From contig NC_091667.1 of the NCBI RefSeq assembly GCF_042453785.1, positions 34,464,001 to 34,528,000 on the forward strand: DNA of 64,000 nt, read 5' to 3'. The notes below the pieces were generated by a model. It was not told the DNA's origin. It made no database searches and was given only the letters and a program-made list of their open reading frames with translations. Positions 1-10,277 of the stretch are shown here, one piece after another (within the stretch, counting starts at the first letter, position 1; every line of letters starts with the position of its first letter). Position numbers and translations under genes: made by a program. The stretch is from Malus domestica. Its lineage: Eukaryota > Streptophyta > Magnoliopsida > Rosales > Rosaceae.

Positions 1-44
1 AAACATTTTTCCTACAAAATTGTAGAAGTTATCATTTACTTTAC

Positions 45-541
45 GAGTAAACTGTCAATTTGCCCCCTGAACTATCACCCAACTTTCGATTTGCCCCCTG
101 AACTTTTTAATTGGAAAATTAAGGACTTAAACTAATTTTTTTGGCCGATTTCCCCCCTACCGTTAGTTTTTCATAAATTTCATCCAAATTAACGTTAACT
201 CTTATCATGTGCAAACCACGTAACTCTCATTTGTGGACAAAAACGTCATTTCACTAGACCTTCAGACAGAAAAGCTATAGAATCACACATATTTGCATAG
301 GTTTATATTTTAGAAATCTAAGGTTTTCAATTATTTTAAAGAATGAAGTGACCGAACTACCCACACATGTTGTGCATATGCTTCCATTTAACAGAAATTT
401 GGATGGAATGAATGAAAAATTAACAGCAGGGGGCAAATCGGCCAAAAAAATTAGTTTAAGTCCTTAATTTTCCAATTAAAAAGTTCAGGGGGCAAATCGA
501 AAGTTGGGTGATAGTTCAGGGGACAAATCGGCAGTTTACTC
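45..541. mobile_element. MULE-type MITE, 497 bp, with 10-bp target duplication
   Basis: Terminal inverted repeats of ~125 bp begin GAGTAAACTG and end CAGTTTACTC. Both arms carry the same GGGGGCAAATCG blocks. The element is flanked by a perfect 10-bp direct repeat, TTTACTTTAC, at 35-44 and 542-551. A 9-11 bp duplication with long TIRs is the hallmark of Mutator-like elements. There is no coding capacity. It is inserted in the left arm of the larger palindrome, so it is the younger of the two. Confidence 0.85.
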
Positions 542-777
542 TTTACTTTACCTGAGTTGGTCATTCACGTCAAAAAAATAAACATATATTCATTTGGATT
601 GAAATAAATTTCTTAGAATCTAGCTCTTTCGATTTCTCTTATGAAAATAATTATTAAAATAACATGATTATGTACAATTTTATTAGCAATACACCGTTTA
701 ATTTTTATTTTCTTTTGATAAAGAAACAATAATACCAATTAAAATGTATTCAATATAAACGTACCAATAAAAAAATA

Positions 778-930
778 GGAAAACTAATGAAAAGGGCTTG
801 AAAACTTTGAGTTTTAATGATAAAGACAAAATAAAGGGTAAAGTGAATAGTACCATGATTGACTTTTTAGTGTAAAAATGTGGTTTTTCGTTAAAGTGAA
901 CAGTACCGGGAGCTTTTCGTTAAAGTTCCC
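778..930 (+). mobile_element. ~150-bp TA-flanked MITE, copy 1
   Basis: The unit starts GGAAAACTAATG and ends GTTAAAGTTCCC with TA on both sides, as expected for Stowaway/Tc1-mariner-type MITEs. It contains the diagnostic TAAAGTGAATAGTACC and TTCGTTAAAGTGAACAGTACC blocks. Further copies lie at about 4,971-5,125 (-), 8,556-8,680 (+), 19,420-19,572 (+) and 23,200-23,349 (-). This copy sits at the centre of the 1-1,270 palindrome. Confidence 0.75.
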
Positions 931-1270
931 TAAAAAAATACGTATGAAAACCTACCAACCAACGATATCTACAAAATTAAATGTATCAATTGTAACATAA
1001 ACATAATTTGTTGTATCTAATAATATTGGTACGTTTTCATATATATTTTTTATTGGTACGTTTATTATTGTTTCTTCATTAAAAAAAAAATTGCTAATAA
1101 ATTGTATATAATCACGTTATTTTCATAATAATCTTTAGAAGGGAAATCGAAAGAGGTAGATTCTAGGAAATTTGTTTCAATTCAAATGACTGTGTAATTT
1201 TTCTGGACATCAAGAACTAAACTCAGGTAAAGTAAATGAAAACTCCTACAATTTTGTAAGAAAGATGTTT

Positions 1271-2119
1271 AACCAATCTTTAAAGGGAAAATATGTAGTT
1301 TAAAATATTCAATGCTAAGGCATTTATTTCAAAATATCTTTTTTTATTTTTTTTTGTGGGCATACATTTTCCATAAGAGAAAATTCCTTAAAAAATTAGA
1401 TAATTTAACATATTGTTTTATTATTAAATAATTTAACACTCTCATATAAACTAGCCGTGGAGCTTGGAAGATATTACTTTTGATCAAACCACTGTAAGTA
1501 ATGAAAATCACATTGTTAAAACAACATTAAGAACTTAACATTCAACATAAGCATGAGTGTTTATTGACCAATAAAGGGTTTATAGATGGGCGGGAGGAAA
1601 CTATTGGGTGTATTACTGCTAATTTTCAACAATTTAGAATTGTTAAATGTGATGGTATGTTAGTATTGACTTTTGCTGAACTGCCCTGATAGTCAAAATT
1701 ATGATATTCCCCGGAGCTCCTTGTCTCGAGTTCTTATGTGGATGGAGTTCTACTGATGCCAACTTATTTAATGACTTGTGGATTTGTTATTTTTATGAAT
1801 GTTTTATGGTAGCAAATAAATGGGATGTTAGTTATTTGGTTAAAGGTATCAATGTGCTCTGGATTGTGTTTCTGGAGCTGTTAATCATGAAGAGTTCTAG
1901 TAGTGTAGGACAAAGTTATGATGCATCTAGCTGGGCAGCTGAGGTGGTGATAAGTGATAGGCCAACTGTAGTCCAAGGAAGCGCATCCAAGAGGAGGTTG
2001 TAGCAGAAGCTAAAGGAAGTTGTAAGTATTGTCTTGAGCTGAATTAATGAAGTGTTTTACGGGGAATTGTATGGGCCTTTGTAGGCCGAACTTTAGTGGC
2101 AATTTCAATTTTTTGTGTT
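1271..2119. other. Intergenic, no supported gene
   Basis: AT-rich sequence. An open frame of 100 codons occurs at 1,701-2,003 (+), but it has no recognisable domain, no codon-level signal that I can see and no partner exon. I treat it as chance or as an old transposon remnant. Confidence 0.5.
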
Positions 2120-2460
2120 CGTAAGTGGAGATCAAGGTTGTAACTCATAAATGTTTCTCTCTTTTAATCCCCTGGGGTCTGTATTTAGCTATTGTAATGC
2201 AAGGGAGACGAATTCCTTGGATTAAATTGAGTAAACCATATAATGCGGTTATTGACAATTATAAGTATGGATTAGTGTGTTTATTTTCGGTTTATGACAT
2301 ACCATATATTTTCGGTTTAAAGGAAAGTTAATATCAAGATGAATTACCTCAAAATTAATTTTGAAACAATCATACGCGACATGATAACATCATTTCAAAA
2401 TACACAGGAAAATTTAGGGTTTGTGTTAAGTCTTGTTGAATGGAACTTGAGAGATTAGAC
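2120..2460. repeat. Copy of the DCR-gene upstream flank
   Basis: The stretch matches 24,570-25,010 with small indels. Shared landmarks include CATAAATGTTTC, CTCTTTTAATCCCC, ATGCGGTTATTGACAATTAT, AATATCAAGATGAATTACCTC and AAAATTTAGGGTTTGTG. At 24,570 this sequence lies just upstream of the intact DCR-like gene. This copy therefore points to a third, older duplicate of that locus, with its gene body lost or to the left of the window. Confidence 0.7.
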
Positions 2461-3439
2461 GGGGTTTGTCTCCATCCACTTCATGAGGAATTTTGATCAT
2501 ATCTAAAGAAAAATATGAGATCAGTGTTGTCAGTGTCCCGGTCCTCTTTTTCTCTTTCATTTTTCTCTTCTGCGGATGACTACCCTTTTCTGTCTTCTAT
2601 GGCTTCGACTCCTTCGGTACACTTTGTACCGGCTGTACCTCCACCTTTGCTGCCCGCTGTTCCTGACGGTCACCCAGGTGCCTCGTGCTGATGTGACTAC
2701 ACCGGATAGCTTTCCAGCTGTGCCTCTGATACGGGCTCGGTGGTACCTCCCCCTTTATTTATACAGATAGTTTTGTTTCTATGAAGATTATGCTTACTTT
2801 CAAGATATACATTTTTGTAATCGAATTTTCAGTAGTTTCAATAATACGAATGACATATCAATTTGATATGGATGTCGAACATACTTAAGCGATTAAGCTG
2901 TCTAATCCTTAAAAGATATGCGCATATATTTTTTTCTTAAAACAAGGTCTTCTCACACCACAAAAAATATCTGCCATGCTCACAAGGTAAAGATTTAAGT
3001 CAAAAATGGACTTCATTTTTCTCTAACCCAATACAATTTATTTTCTTATCTCCAGACTCCATCTAATCAGAAAGTTTGTCCATACATACAATAGCCGCTG
3101 CTCTCTCTCCCTTCATTTCGTCCGAAGACACCCTACCCTCCTTCCCATTTTTCCCTTAGTGAGGTAGATTGCTTTTACTTTAGTACAAAGGTACGGTGTG
3201 GTAAATGACATCGATAACAAGTAGAATTCTCTCATCTCCTATTACCATCCTATTAACAAGTAGAATTCTTTTTGTCTTATTTTTTATATAAAAAATTCAA
3301 AACAAGATGTAAACGTTGCGTAATCGCAACCGTTTAAATAGAAGGGGATAGAAGGGAAGAGAGATTAGAAGGAGAGAGAATCCTACTCCAATGTTATTTC
3401 CTGCAAAAAGCTGGCAAGCCACAAATTCTATCGTAGCAA
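2461..3439. other. Intergenic, no supported gene
   Basis: Pyrimidine-rich and AT-rich non-coding sequence. Around 2,596-2,690 a short open stretch beginning MASTPSVHF followed by a proline-rich run resembles the start of a retrotransposon gag or a random PVP-rich frame. It is interrupted by stops after about 30 codons. I do not call a gene. Confidence 0.4.
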
Positions 3440-3530
3440 TGGGATTGTATTAAGTCATATGATTTTTCGGTCTAAAAGAGTAATGTGAAGTGTCCGTTTT
3501 TCATTTTTCATGTGATAATATATTATTAAA

Positions 3531-3651
3531 GGAAAATGTTATTGGCATTTCAAAAATTTTATTTTACACTTCTTATAAGTGTATTTTTCTTTATAAATAT
3601 AGAAATTTAGAAGTGTAAAGTGAGAATTTTGAAGTGCTAATAATAATTCCC
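3531..3651. mobile_element. 121-bp hAT-type MITE, copy 1
   Basis: Imperfect ~43-bp TIRs (GGAAAATGTTATTGGCA at the left, TAATAATTCCC at the right) flank a short centre. An exact 8-bp target duplication, TTATTAAA, occupies 3,523-3,530 and 3,652-3,659. The homologous block at 19,880 has a single uninterrupted TATTATTAAATCGTG, which confirms the insertion. A sister element of the same 121-bp length lies at 32,798-32,918. Confidence 0.85.
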
Positions 3652-3782
3652 TTATTAAATCGTGAAATCGCTATAACAATTTATCAAGTTCCATATAAGT
3701 TGATCAGGCTATTTAGAACAAATTATATTTACTTGATGCTACCCCTGCAATGATACAAAAGTTGTATAGGCCTATTATAAAA

Positions 3783-4000
3783 GACTTGGATTGTCTGTCC
3801 TCCCATTTCGGTGCCCTCCTCGTGCCCTCCTGTTTGTGTGGCCACGGCTAAATCACGTCAATATTTTATATTACTATTTCTTTTTGTTTTATTATTTTTA
3901 TAAAAAAATAATATAAAATATTGACGTGGCTTAACCGTGACCACACAAAACAGGAGGGCACGTGAAGAGCATCGAAATGGGAGGGCATACAATCCAAGTC
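3783..4000. mobile_element. 218-bp MULE-type MITE
   Basis: The ends are GACTTGGATTGT and its exact inverse ACAATCCAAGTC. Internal arms share GGAGGGCAC and GACCACACAAA. It is flanked by an 11-bp direct repeat, CTATTATAAAA, at 3,772-3,782 and 4,001-4,011. The paralogous block C lacks it near 19,995-20,010. It belongs to the same family as the interrupted element at 6,675-8,087. Confidence 0.85.
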
Positions 4001-4065
4001 CTATTATAAAAGTCATCCTTAGCAAATAAAAAATGAAGTCGTTATATAGGATGGGTGGATATATA

Positions 4066-4213
4066 GGGGTGTGCTATCTACACATCCCTTCTTACTTCTC
4101 ACACACCCTTTATTAATTTTTGTCCATTGATTTTCTTCAATTCATCCGATCCGACGGCCGAAAACCAAAAATGTGTGGAAGAAGTAAAAAAAGGTGTGTG
4201 GATATCACACCCC
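4066..4213. mobile_element. 148-bp TIR MITE (GGGGTGTG...CACACCCC)
   Basis: TIRs read GGGGTGTGCTATCTACACA at the left and the inverse of GGGGTGTGATATCCACACA at the right, with ATATA-rich flanks. It is absent from block C, where GGGTGAATATATCGTCACC is continuous near 20,050. There is no coding capacity. Confidence 0.75.
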
Positions 4214-4728
4214 AGATATATATTGTCACCTTTTTTTTTTTTTTTTTTGCACAATTTCATAGCAACATTATAAATATTGAGAAAATGCTTTCTTTTGGCA
4301 GGGTCGAGAGAGTCTCACAATCCTCGAAAAATGACTCTTTTATTGACGTGGAAATCAAAATGAATCCAATGCAAGTAAAATAAAACAAGCTTGACCATAG
4401 AAAGAGGTAGTTTATTGCTTAATGTGAAACGCAACCGCAAAAAAAAAAAAAAAAGATGACAGGCAGTTCATGAGAAATTCCACTTTTAATAGATTTCCTT
4501 AACATTTCTCTTGCTGCTCAAGATTACAGCTCTCTCTCTCCTCTGTTCTTCAGCTCACATCTCTCTCCTTTCTCTCTCAGACACTCTTCCCAACTCTCTA
4601 GCCCTAACTTCAGCCAAAATCCCCAATAGGATTTCACCAATCCAAACCCCTGTCTGCAAAATCCAACGTCACACCATTGTTGAATATTTCAAGAATATAT
4701 GTACATATAATATAACATATATAACATG

Positions 4729-4734
<6 letters not shown>

Positions 4735-4766
<32 letters not shown>
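4735..4766. repeat. (AT)n microsatellite
   Basis: A run of TA/AT dinucleotides of about 30 bp lies in the duplicated block. The equivalent place in block C (~20,343-20,375) is a GT/AT/AC compound repeat, so the tract has changed sequence since duplication. Tyr-Ile-rich open frames on both strands here are artefacts of this repeat. Confidence 0.9.
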
Positions 4767-4769
<3 letters not shown>

Positions 4770-4970
4770 TCTGTTTGCATTGGCAGAGTAGGGAGTTGGG
4801 TCATTGCCCTACGGTCATCTTTCTTCAAATTAAACACTGCTTCTTTTCATGTTTGGTGAAAACACAACATGATTGATGGACAACAAGTGTATTTCTTTGG
4901 CTAACAAATATGACATTTGGGTAACTGGTGCTCTGCAGCAGGTAATAAGCATTGGAATGCTTTTGGATAA

Positions 4971-5125
4971 GGGAATTTTAACAAAAAAATTTCAGATACT
5001 GTTTATTTAATGAAAAATAACATTTTTTACACTAAAAAATCATTCATGATACTATTCACTATATTTTTTATTTTATTCTTATCATTAAAATTGAAAGTTT
5101 TAAATCTTTTTTTTATTAGTTTTCC
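4971..5125 (-). mobile_element. ~150-bp TA MITE, copy 2
   Basis: Reverse-oriented member of the family seen at 778-930. It runs from GGGAATTTTAAC to ATTAGTTTTCC, with the characteristic TACTGTTTATTT and ATACTATTCACTATA blocks. It is not present at the matching place in block C (~20,560-20,580), although that region also carries a deletion. Confidence 0.7.
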
Positions 5126-5352
5126 TTTTGAATAATTCATCATATTATGTTCAAACAGACATGATTTCTTTTAACCAATGTGACTTTATAAGTCTTGTAA
5201 CTTTGATTAATTTGAACATGTTTAATTCTCTCCATACATTGATAACTTTGGCAAAAAAAAAACATTTATTATCGTATTGATTCGTTGAGTAGGATTGTGT
5301 ATAGAAAGGTTTCAAATGGTGGATTTTAATTGTGTGTTTTTGTTTTGTTTAG

Positions 5353-5577
5353 AAAGAGAGAAGTCTTGACCAAGTTCCTATGGACAAGTGGTGAAGAATC
5401 GAAACAAGAAAATTGGAGGTACCGAGTAGCATGGGACGCCAATGACCGCAACTTGCTGTTAAGCAAGATGCAGCAAGTGCCAGCGATATGGGCAACGTGG
5501 AGGGATCAGAGTGTGGCAATGTTAAGTTGACGAAGGAAGAAGTCGAGGCATTGTTGGTTGAGAAGTTAAAAGTGAAG
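5353..5577 (+). pseudogene. Exon-like gene fragment, copy in block B
   Basis: A segment bounded by a good acceptor (TTGTTTAG before 5,353) and a donor-like AAG/GTGTGT after 5,577. One frame carries a protein-like sequence: SLDQVPMDKW, stop, RIETRKLEVPSSMGRQ, stop, then QLAVKQDA and LTKEEVEALLVEKLKVK. The copy at 21,314-21,540 keeps the same frame and shares the first stop but not the second. It looks like a captured or decayed exon of a plant gene that I do not recognise. The other frame gives a 66-codon ORF that I regard as a shadow. Confidence 0.6.
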
Positions 5578-6242
5578 GTGTGTTTCGCACCCAATTGTTT
5601 CAACATTTGAGCATCATTTTGATGATTCTACTAGCTTTGTATATGTTGAATAATGTGAAAGTCCGACATCGGCAAACTTAATTACAAAATAACTGCAACT
5701 TGTATTAAATGATTCAACTCGTATGAGGTTCGGTATGATTGGCAGTGGGCTGCACCCCCATATTTTTGATATAGTCCTTCACACCTTGTTTAGATGAGAA
5801 AATTCAAAATTGCTGAGGAATTTTAAAATGACGAAAATTGAAACAACAAAATTTTAATTTTTAGAATTTATGAATTTTCTTATTTGGTTAACTTAAAAAA
5901 AATTAAATTTGAATACGAACTTTTTTATATTTAAAATCTCACTCATAGAAATTTTAAAATAACATTCATTTATATAGAATTTAAATTTGAGAATTGAAAG
6001 GTCCGAAATTCCAATTAAGTGAAAAATAAATAAAAAAAGAAAATTAAATTAAAGTCCAACAAAACACTCACTCTCCCACACAAATCTAAATAAAAAGTGG
6101 TCCTTATGTGACTCCAGTAATTATTAAAGGCCCGTCTCAACTAAACCCACACACGAACCAATTAATTAATTATAATCCCATAGTTAACACTACTAATTAA
6201 ACTGCCTTCAAATTAACCCAAATCCATGCTTAATTAATTAAG

Positions 6243-6504
6243 CTCAATTAACTAGTTTTCAACGACCAGAAAACCAGTGTCCTGCTCGAGCTTCTCCATC
6301 GTCGGAGCCTCCAAGCTAATCTCCACATCGATGCTCCTCCCGCCGCTCTTCCCTCGGTACAAATACACGGTACACCATCCCGTCGAACCGGTTGTTCGAC
6401 CCGCTTCTCACCCCCTCGGGTTTTCCCCACCCGAAATCCACCTCATAGACCTGGAACCTCGGCGAGCTCCCCATCGCCACGCAGTTCACTCCCGCGTCCT
6501 TGAT
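6243..6504 (-). pseudogene. DCR-like BAHD acyltransferase pseudogene B, 3' part of exon 2
   Basis: This stretch is near-identical to the end of the intact gene's exon 2 (22,216-22,470). Read on the minus strand it contains the C-terminal GCVAMGSSPRFQVYEVDFGW-type region including the DFGWG-motif area, and then the LVVEN-like terminus. A short insertion (ACACGG...TACACC around 6,365-6,375) disrupts the frame relative to the intact copy. Homology stops abruptly at ~6,504. The rest of exon 2, including the HXXXD active site, is missing. The matching exon 1 remnant is at 18,406-18,683, so one pseudogene has been split by about 11.9 kb. Confidence 0.85.
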
Positions 6505-6674
6505 TGTATCAGTTAAATTTCTTATTTATTTGAATCTCTGGATGGGTATCTATGTTTTGTAAAATCTAAGACTAGATTTACTGGCATTCGAAAAGATGAC
6601 ATGAGATTCTTTAGGTCACATGATTTTGGATGATTTAATGAGCTATAGAGGCTCCAATTAGGCTGTATTTTCAT

Positions 6675-8087
6675 GGACAAGGATTGTCTGCGCCCTTCCG
6701 TGCTTTTCTGTTTTGTGTGGTCACGGTTAAGTCACGACAATATTTTATATTATATTTTTTTATAGAGATAATAAAACAAAAATGAATAGTAATATAAAAT
6801 GTTGATGTAGCTTAATCGTGACCACACAAACAGTGGCGAAGCCAGGATTTGCCGAGGGGAGGAGCGAAATTTAAAACAGTGCAATGTTCAATTGAATCAG
6901 TTGCTTTCATTGGAGAGTGCAAAGTTTTGAGTCAATATTCATAGCAGAAAAAAATCTCTCCACCGAAGCGTTTGTAAGCAAAAATATCAAAGTCAATGTA
7001 AGAATCTTAAATTGGCTAGGATTAGATCCTAAAAAATGTTAAGCGCTAGTCAAATAGCGGATTAGAACCTAGCAGCTAGGTGCCTAGGTGAGATCTAGGC
7101 AGAAGCCCAAATGGATTTAAATTAGGGAGTCTTATAACGAAACACTCCTGGTACTGTTGATACTCTAAAAAGTCACTCTTAGTACTATTCTCTTACAACA
7201 CATTTTTGTTCTTTTGGTTAAAACTAAAAAAATTTCAAACCATTTCCATTGATTTTCATATTACTTGAAACATGAAACAAGTCCTCAAATTCACATTGGA
7301 AATTCATTGAAAATAGTGATGGCTAGAAAAAAAAAATACAAATTTGAGTATGAAATAACCTCTTCCATATTGTATTAACAACATTAAGGTAATTTTAGTA
7401 TTGAAAGTCTTATTTTATGTGGTATTTTGTGGGTATAGTTTATCTAAAATATTTCATTGAAGCACTTATGTTTTTAAAGTATAATTAGGGACCAATCAGA
7501 AGATCAAACCAAAAGAACGAGAGACCAAGCCAAACCATTTAACCAAAAACAAAGGTACCAAGTCAAACGGAAAAAAGATAAAAGGAAAAAAACAAAAAAA
7601 AATAGGAAAGGAAAAACAAAGAAAAACAACAAAAGAAGGATAGAAGAAAAAGTAACAAAACGGAAAGTTTCATTTAAAAGGAGTGCTGAAACGACGTCGT
7701 CCGGTTCAAGATATTTTTAGAACAACTTTTCTTTTCCGTTCTTCTTCCTCGCGCATGACTTGCCCTCCTGTACAATAGGCAGCCCAGGCTGGCGCGGTAG
7801 CAAAGGGCCAAACGGTGGCCCGGTGTGTGCTGACTGCTGGGATTTTTCTACTGGGAATTTGAATGCAGCTCTGCTGCGCGTAGAGCAGAACCAGACAGCA
7901 CCGGAGGAGGCGAAAAGCAGCGGCGCTGCAGCAGCAGGAGGGGAGGGGCTGGCCAGCGCTCCAGTCTTGTTTTTCCGGCGAGGGGAGTGGCGTCCGCCAC
8001 TCCTCGCCCTCACGTGGCTTCGCCACTGCACACAAACAAAAAGGCACAGGAGGGCACCGAAAATGGGAGGTTAGACAATCTTTGTTC
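6675..8087. mobile_element. MULE-type MITE interrupted by a hAT element
   Basis: Outer TIRs are GGACAAGGATTGTCTG at the left and the inverse of GAACAAAGATTGTC at the right. The 9-bp target duplication TATTTTCAT lies at 6,666-6,674 and 8,088-8,096. Without the nested insert it is ~215 bp and resembles the 218-bp element at 3,783-4,000, sharing GTGACCACACAAA and GGAGGGCACC. Confidence 0.85.
6831..8028. mobile_element. Non-autonomous hAT element, 1.2 kb
   Basis: The element begins CAGTGGCGAAGCCA and ends TGGCTTCGCCACTG, a perfect 14-bp TIR of hAT type. A perfect 8-bp target duplication CACACAAA is present at 6,823-6,830 and 8,029-8,036. The right part (7,740-8,020) is GC-rich and open in several frames on both strands, but none encodes a recognisable transposase or host domain. 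It is inserted inside the MULE-type MITE, and is therefore younger. Confidence 0.9.
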
Positions 8088-8096
8088 TATTTTCAT

Positions 8097-8929
8097 ATGT
8101 GATCATTTAGAACTCTCCTTCATTCCGCCATAATTTACTGCAAAAAACTGAATTTTTGGTTGGTTTATGTTTTAGTATCCTTAATATACTACTGTTAGTC
8201 ACATAATTTGGCTAAATATTGAACCAGATAAACCAAATTGATATGTTGTTTCCCTATTTGAAGTTGAAGAGTCTGATATAGATTTTCATTATTTAATATG
8301 GATAGTGTCCTTGAGAATTCGGGTAGCATAGAGCAGTTCCAGCGTGTAAAAAATGATTCAATCATCTCAAGTAATTAGTAACTGCCTTTAATAAATAATA
8401 ATTGCATATTGCATCTCCATCCTTAAACTGAATAGCCCAAACAATTTGTATTAAAATATTAATTTTATAAAATAATTAAAAAAAAGATTTTATATGTAAT
8501 TTTGGATATGATTTTTAACCGATTTCGTTGCGTCACGTGTCATTCTCCAAAAGTACAATTTTGAGTTTTAACATAACGACAAAATAAAGAGTAAAGTAAT
8601 AGTATTAAGATTGACTTTTTAATGTAAAACAAAATTTTTCGTTAAAATGAACAGTATCGAAATTTTTTTGTTAAAGTTCCTTTATTTTTGTGCGTTCAGG
8701 CCGCTTCCAAGGATTTCAGAAGGCACGCATGATGGATCCAACATAAACTGGACGTCAGGTTCGACACTTTAAGACGCTCCTTTTGCACAAACTTGAAAAG
8801 GGAGACCCTAAAATTGTTAATGGTTTCTTGTATTTTATTTCTTCTTTCCTGAAGATTGGTCCGATCTTAGCACTTCATTTATATTTCTCGTTGGTGAGTG
8901 TATGATCAATTCACTTGTGATTTCATCTG
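8097..8929. other. Intergenic with a MITE at ~8,556-8,680
   Basis: No gene seen. A copy (+) of the 150-bp TA MITE family occupies ~8,556-8,680 and ends GTTAAAGTTCC. The stretch after it (8,690-8,930) is unassigned. Confidence 0.6.
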
Positions 8930-9045
8930 TACGTTAATGGGGCTAGATTTGTTGATTCTCTGAAATAATTTTGGCAGATCTTCACAACGGTTTCAAGAAA
9001 GACGGAATAAAAACAAGAAGTAAGCTTTCACACACAACCTATTCT
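8930..9045. repeat. Outer arm of the kinesin inverted structure
   Basis: The segment with AATAATTTTGGCAGATCTTC and ACGGTTTCAAGAAAGACG reappears inverted at ~16,990-17,085. It marks the outer limits of the compound inverted region 8,930-17,085. I see no coding content in it. Confidence 0.75.
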
Positions 9046-9524
9046 TTTCTTCTTTCTCTATATAACTCACCATCTATCCTAATAAATCACACACCAAAAT
9101 CAAAATCTCTATCCTTCTTCATAGTTTATAAATCTTGAGCTCTTACCTTGTCTTCTTCAAAAAAATTTACATTGAAGCATGAGCTGCAAATGATAAACTT
9201 CAAGTAATATTAGGGTTCTATTTTGTTTGCTTTCTTGGTTGGGTTTAATTAGCTCATTGGTCTATATATATATATCGTTATATGCCTATTGAATCTTCTA
9301 TTTACTTAGATGTTATTTTGGTGTAATGCGGCATTACACATAAATAACATAAAAGAAAATAGGTAAATAAAAGATTCAAGAGGCCTATAACATAAAAGAA
9401 AATGTTTTTTTTTTCTTATCTAGTTTAAAATCATAGAGACAAATTATTTGGATCTAATTTCATCATAAATGTTTTATTAACTTTGTAGGCCAAAAATATA
9501 ATTTTACCACCACAAGGCTTTCTA

Positions 9525-10277
9525 GGAGGATGTTTTTGTGGAAGTATCGCAACTTGTGGAGAGTGCACTCGATGGCTACAAGGTAGAGTGATTTTCTTTT
9601 CTAAGCATTTTAAACAGTGATACTTTTCTTTCTTCCATTATTTTGGTTTCGGAATCCATATTCGAGCATAACTTTTGCCCTTGGCAATTGCCTGCCAGTG
9701 CCTTAATATTGCGTATTTTTGTTATGTACTGATCCTTTTTCTTTCCCCTTTTAAGTGTATTTCTGTTTGTAGAATTAGAACTGCTCATAATCCCTTTGGT
9801 GAATTCGTTTACCTTTCATACACGCAAATGCATGCACTAAAAAGAACATGATTGTCTTTTTTCAAGTTTGCTTATGGTCAAAGAGGTTCTGGGAATACTT
9901 ATACTATGATGGGCATACCATATGCTCCAGAGCAGAAAGATTTAATATCTCGTTCACTCGAGCAGATATTCTAAACAAGTCAGTCCCTTTAGGCCCAGGG
10001 TTGGACATACAAGATGTAGGTATTATTAACTTATTTTTTGTGTTAAGTTGTGCAAATTATAATGCATTTTAATTATGTGCATGCCTTGATGCTCGAAATC
10101 TATTACAAAGAGATTCAAGACTTGTTATCCACAAGGGGTGCAGACTTGGCAAGGACATCACACAGAAAGCAGTACACGATACATCATGATGCAGATGGAA
10201 ACGCACACGTTTCTGGCCTAACAATCGTGGATGTCTTTATAAACCAAACCTCATTTCTATGTGCAGCCTGTTGTAGA
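9525..10277 (+). pseudogene. Kinesin-14 motor-domain pseudogene, arm F1
   Basis: Exon-like pieces of a C-terminal-motor (kinesin-14, ATK-like) motor domain occur in order. At ~9,528-9,582 DVFVEVSQLVESALDGYK is followed by GT. At ~9,866-10,015 is the P-loop exon, read as [16 protein letters not shown], so the canonical GQTGSGKT is broken at two positions. At ~10,082-10,277 is MLEIYYKEIQDLL with HHDADGNAHVSGLTIVDV. Introns remain between them. Frame breaks and the damaged ATP-binding loop make it a pseudogene. It ends at the centre of a palindrome. Confidence 0.85.

Larger units (their letters stand above)
1..1270. mobile_element. Large palindromic (long-TIR) element, left end at or beyond the window edge
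   Basis: The first ~44 bases and 551-~800 reappear in inverted orientation at ~1,020-1,270. The match includes CTACAATTTTGTA near both ends, the region around a shared CTCAGGTAAAGTAAATG motif, and the ATTGCTAATAAATTG stretch. The arms are diverged but clearly homologous, giving a foldback structure of at least 1.27 kb. Two other elements are nested in it (45-541 and 778-930). No ORF of note is present. The left terminus cannot be fixed because homology runs to base 1. Confidence 0.7.
3440..6242. repeat. Duplicated block B (3' flank of DCR pseudogene)
   Basis: The block is collinear with 19,820-22,215. Shared landmarks in order are CGTGATAATATATTATTAAA, AAGTTCCATATAAGTTGATC, GATACAAAAGTTGTATAGG, the (AT)n/(GT)n tract, GGAGTTGGGTCATTGCC, the exon-like fragment at 5,353-5,577, GTGAAAGTCCGACATCGGC and CCACACACGAACCAATTAAT. 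It runs directly into the truncated DCR exon 2. Compared with block C it has four extra MITE insertions (3,531, 3,783, 4,066 and 4,971) and lacks the hAT element found at 20,686. Confidence 0.9.

Noticed and set aside
1701-2003. 100-codon ORF as a gene
   Set aside because: No domain, no splice partner and no conservation evidence. Possibly an old element fragment.
4634-4876. Open frames with Tyr-Ile runs on both strands
   Set aside because: They are produced by the AT microsatellite. The paralogous block does not keep either frame.
7130-7252. Sixth copy of the 150-bp TA MITE
   Set aside because: Resemblance (ACGAAACACTCCTGGTACTG, TTAGTACTATTC) is suggestive but too degraded and lacks the ends; left out of the family count.
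7706-8074. Three overlapping ORFs of 104-113 codons
   Set aside because: They lie in the GC-rich end of a non-autonomous hAT element, have no recognisable domain, and are open on both strands because of composition.
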